Below are positions 59,441 to 64,000 of a stretch of 64,000 nucleotides of DNA, in pieces (within the stretch, counting starts at the first letter, position 1; each line of letters begins with the position of its first letter). The position numbers were made by a program, and so were the translations under genes. Location of the stretch: positions 1 through 64,000 of the forward strand of contig NZ_AXAJ01000023.1 of the NCBI RefSeq assembly GCF_000472445.1, given 5' to 3'. The DNA is from Burkholderia sp. WSM2230 (GTDB lineage Bacteria > Pseudomonadota > Gammaproteobacteria > Burkholderiales > Burkholderiaceae). The notes beneath the pieces were generated by a model. It made no database searches. It was not told the origin of the DNA and saw only the letters and a list, made by a program, of their open reading frames with translations.

Positions 59441-62400
59441 TCAATAAACGTCGCGCGCGTAGCGCTTTTCCTGCGCGAGACGGCTCACGTATTCGCTGGC
59501 TTTCTCGTCGCTCATGCCGCCATGCCGGGCGACCACGTCCTTGAGCGCGGCGTCGACATCGCGCGCCATGCGGTTCGCGTCGCCGCACACGTAGAAGTGC
59601 GCGCCCTCTTCCAGCCACGCCCAGAGCTGCGCGCCGTGCTCGCGCATGCGGTCCTGCACGTAGATCTTCTGCGCCTGGTCGCGCGAGAAAGCGACGTCGA
59701 GGCGGGTGAGCACACCGCTGTCGCGCAGCGCTTCGAGTTCGTCGCGATAGTAGAAATCGGTGGCTGCATGCTGCTCGCCGAAGAAAAGCCAGTTGCGTCC
59801 CTTGTCGCCGCGTGCACGGCGCTCGTGCAGAAAGCCGCGAAACGGTGCAACACCGGTGCCGGGACCGACCATGATCATCGGCGTGTCAGATTGATGAGGA
59901 GGACGAAAGTGTGCGGATTTCTGCACGAATACCGGTACGTTGACGTCGCCGGCACGGTCCGCGAGAAACGTCGACGACACGCCTTTGCGATGGCGCCGTC
60001 CATTGTTGTAGCGCACAGCCGATACGGTCAGATGAACCTCGCCAGGGTGAGCCTTCGGGCTCGACGCAATCGAATAGAGGCGCGGCTGCAGGCGCTTGAG
60101 CATGCCGGTTAATTCGTCTGCGGTGAGCTTGACGGGAAACTCGTGCAGCACGTCGGCGAGCTGCTGACCCCATAGCCACTGCTTGAGGTCGGCCTTGCGT
60201 TCCGGCGCGAGCAGATCGCGCAGCGCGCCGTTGTTGCTGCGTGCCGCGATGAAGGCCAGCGCATCTGCATTCGGGCGCGCGATCTCGTAGTGCTTGCCGA
60301 GTGCATCTGCAAGACGCATTTCGCCGGCGCCCGCGACGTGCACCGGCGCATCGGCGGAAACGCCCGCGAGTTCCAGCAGTTCATCCACCAGTTCCGGGCA
60401 GTTGCTCGGCCACACGCCCAGCGCGTCGCCGGCTTCGTATTCGAGACCCGAGTCGCCGGTCGAAAGCGAGAAGTAACGCGTGTCCTTGGCCGCGCCCTGC
60501 CGGTTTAAACGAAGGTTCGCAACGAGCCGCGAGGCGGCGGGACGCGTCTTGGTCGGCACGGCGCCCGGCACCACCGCGTTGATCATGCCGTCCGGCGGCA
60601 CCGCATGCAGCGCGGCATCTTCTTCCTTGATGCGCACGATCACGCGTTCGAGCCAGGCATCCGCGGTTTCCTGATACTCGCCGTCGCAATCCACCCGGTC
60701 CATCAAACGCATTGCGCCCTGCGCGGCGAGACGTTCGTCGAGTTGACGGCCGTGTCCGCAAAACTGGTCGTAGTTGCGATCGCCGAGCGCAAGCACCGCA
60801 AAACGCACGTCGTCCAGACGCGGCGCATGTTCGCCGCGCAACTGCGTCCAGAAAGCTTGCGCGTTATCGGGCGGATCTCCGTCGCCGAATGTGCTCGTCA
60901 TCAGCAACACATATTGCGCTTTGACGAGCGCCGACATCGCGTAATCGGCCATGCACGAGGTGCGGATTTCGAAACCCGATTCCATCAGACGCGTCGCGTA
61001 CCGCTCAATGAGCGATTCCGTGTTGCCCGTTTGCGACCCCCAAAGCAGCGTGACTTTCGGACGCGTGCGCACAATCCGCACGCCGGATTCGCGCGGCTCG
61101 ACGAGCGTGTTGTTCGACTGCGGATGCTGCGTGATCGCATGGTTCGTGCTGCGGCTATAGAGGCCGGCGAGCAGACCATCCACATACAGACGGTTGGCCG
61201 CCTGAATCGGCGCGGCGTCCGGCAACACGGGGACGGCACCGATGCCGTGCGCCTGCGCCGAACGCAGCCCGCTCACAAAGCCGGCGAGGTACGCACATTC
61301 GCTGTCGTCGAACGAAGGCGCAGGCGTCCGCGGCAATTGCAGCAGGCTCGCGAGTGCGTCGATAAGCGACAGGTTCCCTTCGCTTGCGCTCGCCGTTGCT
61401 TCAGCAGCCGACACGCCGCTCACAGCGCTCGCCAGGCCGTTTGCAGTCGCGCCGGCTGCGGCGCTTGCGGAAAGCGCTGCGACATTGTCGTCGTGAGCGG
61501 ATTGCATCGTGTCGACCTCCACGCGGCTCAGAGAGACTGCGCAAAATTTCAGTTCAGGTTGCTGCGAAACAGGATCGATTGCGTCGCTCGTCACTGCGTT
61601 GATGCACAGGTCGTCGCCGAACACATCGTTCCAGTGCATCGGCGCGAAGCAGTTGCCCGCGCTCACGCGATCGCTGACCACCGCCGGCAGAATCGCGCGG
61701 CCACGTCGTGAACGCACTTCGACGGCGTCCTTCGGTTTGATGCCGAGCGCCGCCGCGTCTTCCGGATGAATCTCGACGAAGGGTCCAGGGTTCAGCTTGT
61801 TGAGCATGGCGACCTTGCCGGTCTTCGTCATGGTGTGCCATTGGTGCTGCAGGCGGCCCGTGTTCAGCACGATCGGAAACTCGCGGTCGGGCGACTCGGC
61901 CGGCGCCGCGTACGCGCGCGCGAAGAACATAGCGCGCCCGCTTGCCGTCGGAAACACGAGACGCGCGCGTGTGCCGCCCGCTTGCCTCAGCGGCTGATTC
62001 ACACCGTCGTTGATATAGCGGATCGGGTTGCGCTCGGCACAATCGCCGCAAGCGAGCGGCCATTGCAGCGGCGTTTCCTTCAGCCGCCGATGACTCGCGC
62101 CGCGCAGGTCGTAACCGGTTTTCGGATTCGAAGCGCGCGTGATTTCGGCGAACACTTCTTCGGCGCTCGCGTAGCTGAACGCCTCGGCAAAGCCCATCTC
62201 GCAGGCAATACGCGCGATGATCTGCCAGTCCGGCAACGCCGCGCCCGGCGGCTCGATGCCCTTTTGCATCAGCGTGAGATTGCGCTCGGAGTTGATCATC
62301 ACGCCTTCGGCTTCTGCCCATAGCGCGCCGGGCAGCAGCACGTCTGCATAGCGGTTGGTCTCGGTGTCGAGGAAGGCGTCCTGCGCGATCACGAGTTCGG

Positions 62401-63664
62401 CGGCGCTCAAGCCGGCAATCGCATTTTGCCGGTTGGCGACGCTCGCCACCGGATTCGTGCAGATGATCCAGCATGCCTTGATCTCGCCCGCCGCCATGCG
62501 CGCGAACATGTCGATGGTGCCGTTGCCCACTTGCGTGCGCAGCGTGCCCTTCGGAATGCCCCACAGGTCCTCGATAAACGCGCGGTCTTCGTCGACCAAT
62601 ACCGAGCGCTGCCCCGGCAAGCCGGGTCCCATGTAGCCCATTTCGCGGCCGCCCATCGCATTGGGCTGCCCCGTCAGCGAAAACGGGCCGCTGCCGCGGC
62701 GGCAGATCTTGCCGGTCGCCAGATGCAGATTGCAGATCGCGTTGGTGTGCCACGTGCCATGCGTGCTCTGATTCAGGCCCATGGTCCAGCAGCTCATCCA
62801 TTCGTTCGCGTTGCCGATCATCTGCGCAGCGCGCCGGATGTCGTCGACGGAAAGCCCCGTGATTCGCGCGACATTCTCAGGCGTGTAGTCGGCGAGAAAC
62901 TCGGGCATCGCGTCCCAGCCGGTGGTGTGCTCGTCGATAAAAGCGCTATCCGTATGGCCGTTTTCGTGCAGCAGATGCAGCAGTCCGTTGAGCAACGCGA
63001 GGTCGGTGCCGGGCCTGATCTGCATGAACAGGTCCGCTTTTTCCGCAGTCGCGTTGCGCCGTGGATCGACGACGATCAGCTTCGCGCCGGCCTTCACGCG
63101 GTCCATCATGCGCAGGAACAGGATCGGATGGCAGTCCGCCATGTTCGCGCCGATCACGAAGAACAGATCGGCGTGGTCGATGTCCTCATACGATCCCGGC
63201 GGCCCGTCGGCGCCGAGCGAGAGCTTGTAGCCGCTGCCCGCGCTCGCCATGCACAGGCGCGAATTCGATTCGATGTTGTTGGTGCGAACAAAACCCTTCG
63301 CGAGCTTGTTCACGAGGTACTGCGCCTCGATAGACATCTGGCCCGACACATAGAACGACAGCGCGTCCGGTCCGTGTTCGTCGAGCAGCTTGCGCAAGCG
63401 CGCTGCCGTGTCGCTGATCGCCTGCGCCATCGGCAGCGGCGCCGGGTCCTGGCCGCGCGCGTGACGCACGAACGCGCCTTCGAGCCGCCCCGATTTGCGT
63501 AGCGCTACGTGCGCCGACTGCCCTTTCGTGCAGAGCCGCCCAAAATTCGCGGGATGCTCCTTGTCCCCGGAAATCTTGACGACCTGGCCGTCCTCGACGT
63601 GCAGCACCATGCCACAGCCAACGCCGCAGTATGGACAGACGGTTTTCACATTAGTCGAAGACAT
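59441..63664 (-). CDS. Assimilatory nitrate reductase fused to a CysJ-like flavoprotein
   Basis: 1407 residues. N-terminal 4Fe-4S site CPYCGVGCGM (10-19), molybdopterin catalytic domains (to about 560), Mo-bisPGD-binding domain (about 590-690), and a linker/helical region. These are followed by a flavodoxin domain (about 850-990: LLWGSQTGNTESLIERYA, STFGDGDPPDNA, ALGDRNYDQFCGHG), an FAD-binding domain (RLYSIASS) and an NADPH-binding domain (VGPGTGVAPFRGFLHERRA) ending YVSRLAQEKRYARDVY. One chain therefore carries NADPH electrons through FMN/FAD to Mo for nitrate to nitrite. Known in Burkholderiaceae but much larger than standard NasA. Confidence 0.93.
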   Translation of the reverse strand: MSSTNVKTVCPYCGVGCGMVLHVEDGQVVKISGDKEHPANFGRLCTKGQSAHVALRKSGRLEGAFVRHARGQDPAPLPMAQAISDTAARLRKLLDEHGPDALSFYVSGQMSIEAQYLVNKLAKGFVRTNNIESNSRLCMASAGSGYKLSLGADGPPGSYEDIDHADLFFVIGANMADCHPILFLRMMDRVKAGAKLIVVDPRRNATAEKADLFMQIRPGTDLALLNGLLHLLHENGHTDSAFIDEHTTGWDAMPEFLADYTPENVARITGLSVDDIRRAAQMIGNANEWMSCWTMGLNQSTHGTWHTNAICNLHLATGKICRRGSGPFSLTGQPNAMGGREMGYMGPGLPGQRSVLVDEDRAFIEDLWGIPKGTLRTQVGNGTIDMFARMAAGEIKACWIICTNPVASVANRQNAIAGLSAAELVIAQDAFLDTETNRYADVLLPGALWAEAEGVMINSERNLTLMQKGIEPPGAALPDWQIIARIACEMGFAEAFSYASAEEVFAEITRASNPKTGYDLRGASHRRLKETPLQWPLACGDCAERNPIRYINDGVNQPLRQAGGTRARLVFPTASGRAMFFARAYAAPAESPDREFPIVLNTGRLQHQWHTMTKTGKVAMLNKLNPGPFVEIHPEDAAALGIKPKDAVEVRSRRGRAILPAVVSDRVSAGNCFAPMHWNDVFGDDLCINAVTSDAIDPVSQQPELKFCAVSLSRVEVDTMQSAHDDNVAALSASAAAGATANGLASAVSGVSAAEATASASEGNLSLIDALASLLQLPRTPAPSFDDSECAYLAGFVSGLRSAQAHGIGAVPVLPDAAPIQAANRLYVDGLLAGLYSRSTNHAITQHPQSNNTLVEPRESGVRIVRTRPKVTLLWGSQTGNTESLIERYATRLMESGFEIRTSCMADYAMSALVKAQYVLLMTSTFGDGDPPDNAQAFWTQLRGEHAPRLDDVRFAVLALGDRNYDQFCGHGRQLDERLAAQGAMRLMDRVDCDGEYQETADAWLERVIVRIKEEDAALHAVPPDGMINAVVPGAVPTKTRPAASRLVANLRLNRQGAAKDTRYFSLSTGDSGLEYEAGDALGVWPSNCPELVDELLELAGVSADAPVHVAGAGEMRLADALGKHYEIARPNADALAFIAARSNNGALRDLLAPERKADLKQWLWGQQLADVLHEFPVKLTADELTGMLKRLQPRLYSIASSPKAHPGEVHLTVSAVRYNNGRRHRKGVSSTFLADRAGDVNVPVFVQKSAHFRPPHQSDTPMIMVGPGTGVAPFRGFLHERRARGDKGRNWLFFGEQHAATDFYYRDELEALRDSGVLTRLDVAFSRDQAQKIYVQDRMREHGAQLWAWLEEGAHFYVCGDANRMARDVDAALKDVVARHGGMSDEKASEYVSRLAQEKRYARDVY

Positions 63665-63720
63665 GGCGGGTAACGTCGCTCAAGGAGTCAAGGGAACGCT
63701 GACAAAAACCAACTGGCGGT

Positions 63721-64000
63721 TCAAACGGCGACCCACACCTGGCCGTTTTCGACGCGCGCGGGGAATGCGCTTACGGAGTTGGCCGGCGTTTCCAGGCATT
63801 CACCGGTACGCAGGTCGAAGTGATGCTTGTAGATTGGCGAGGCGACCACGACGCGCTCGCCGAGGCTGCCGATCAGGCCGCGTGAAAGGACCGCCGCGCG
63901 CGAGCCCGGATCGAAGTTTTCGATGGCATAGACGGCGGTTTTGTCGTCGTCGGTGTTCACGTGAAAGACGGCAACCTGCTCACCTTTGACGAGCGCGCAG
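63721..64000 (-). CDS. nirD: Nitrite reductase small subunit, 3' part
   Basis: The 5' end is beyond the window edge. The visible 92 residues (CALVKGEQVAVFHV..., IENFDPGSRAAVLSRGLIGS, VVASPIYKHHFDLRTGECLE) are the NirD Rieske-like fold, without cluster ligands. NirD partners NirB to reduce nitrite to ammonium, completing assimilation after the fused nitrate reductase 56 nt downstream. nirB is expected just upstream, outside the window. Confidence 0.92.
   Translation of the reverse strand, partial: CALVKGEQVAVFHVNTDDDKTAVYAIENFDPGSRAAVLSRGLIGSLGERVVVASPIYKHHFDLRTGECLETPANSVSAFPARVENGQVWVAV

Noticed and set aside
1..64000. tRNA, rRNA, prophage or insertion sequence
   Set aside because: No T-loop/anticodon pattern, transposase, integrase or terminal repeats were recognised; gene remnants at 44 kb and 56.8 kb show decay but no mobile-element ends.

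Overview
The window is a 64 kb chromosomal segment of a high-GC betaproteobacterium, most likely Paraburkholderia or a close relative in Burkholderiaceae. The grounds are family-level: hopanoid-modifying genes, an IlvA-PobA order, a PXPV-type secreted protein, FabV, a spuC/puuA pair, and a nitrate reductase fused to a CysJ-like flavoprotein. No plasmid, prophage, CRISPR, rRNA or tRNA signal was seen. This is accessory-rich chromosome, not a mobile island.

Layout. 1-4.1 kb: end of ilvA, pobA, and small envelope proteins including a 39-residue lipoprotein. 4.2-9.9 kb: an IclR regulator, kduD, kduI, divergent kdgT and a 2-oxoglutarate-semialdehyde dehydrogenase; two copies of a GGAAC-N3-GTTCC-like palindrome sit on the divergent kduI/kdgT promoters. 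10.1-10.8 kb: a cold-shock gene preceded by a possible coupled leader peptide. 10.9-20.0 kb: a hopanoid side-chain locus in two blocks (hpnJ-hpnI-like-hpnL, and membrane protein-hpnI-hpnK) on either side of an OmpR-type two-component system. A 25-bp identical element with a PmrA-type direct repeat (CTTAAG-N5-CTTCAG), 10 bp before a -10 box, precedes both blocks. The simplest reading is that the embedded two-component system controls hopanoid glycosylation. 20.1-25.6 kb: a ProQ/FinO protein, a membrane-anchored TAXI-like binding protein, an SDR, and a DUF1254/DUF1214 secreted protein with a palindrome-rich promoter.

25.7-31.2 kb: a tightly overlapped operon of DUF2760 and two different Hsp70-like proteins. 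31.6-35.4 kb: two small proteins, a GT4 glycosyltransferase and a HAD phosphatase fused to a HerA-like ATPase. 35.6-37.8 kb: TerC and NhaR-like genes (divergent) and a TerB-like protein. 38.0-40.8 kb: polyamine catabolism (spuC, puuA). 40.8-42.2 kb: a gene-poor stretch. 42.2-43.7 kb: azoreductase, cupin, lipoprotein. 44.0-44.6 kb: a decayed MFS gene and a perfect 6 x 11-bp tandem repeat. 44.6-50.4 kb: class A PBP, fabV, a hypothetical gene and a GcvA-like LysR regulator.

50.5-56.4 kb: a catabolic operon (aldehyde dehydrogenase, MFS, enolase-superfamily enzyme, GMC oxidoreductase) of unknown substrate. 56.6-57.0 kb: gene remnants, one of them mgtC. 57.0-64.0 kb: assimilatory nitrate genes (nirD, fused nitrate reductase, NarK-type transporter) with a small cytoplasmic PilJ/MCP-like protein next to them.

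Most promising for new biology: the hopanoid/two-component regulon, the DUF2760-Hsp70-Hsp70 operon, and the HAD-HerA fusion with its glycosyltransferase.
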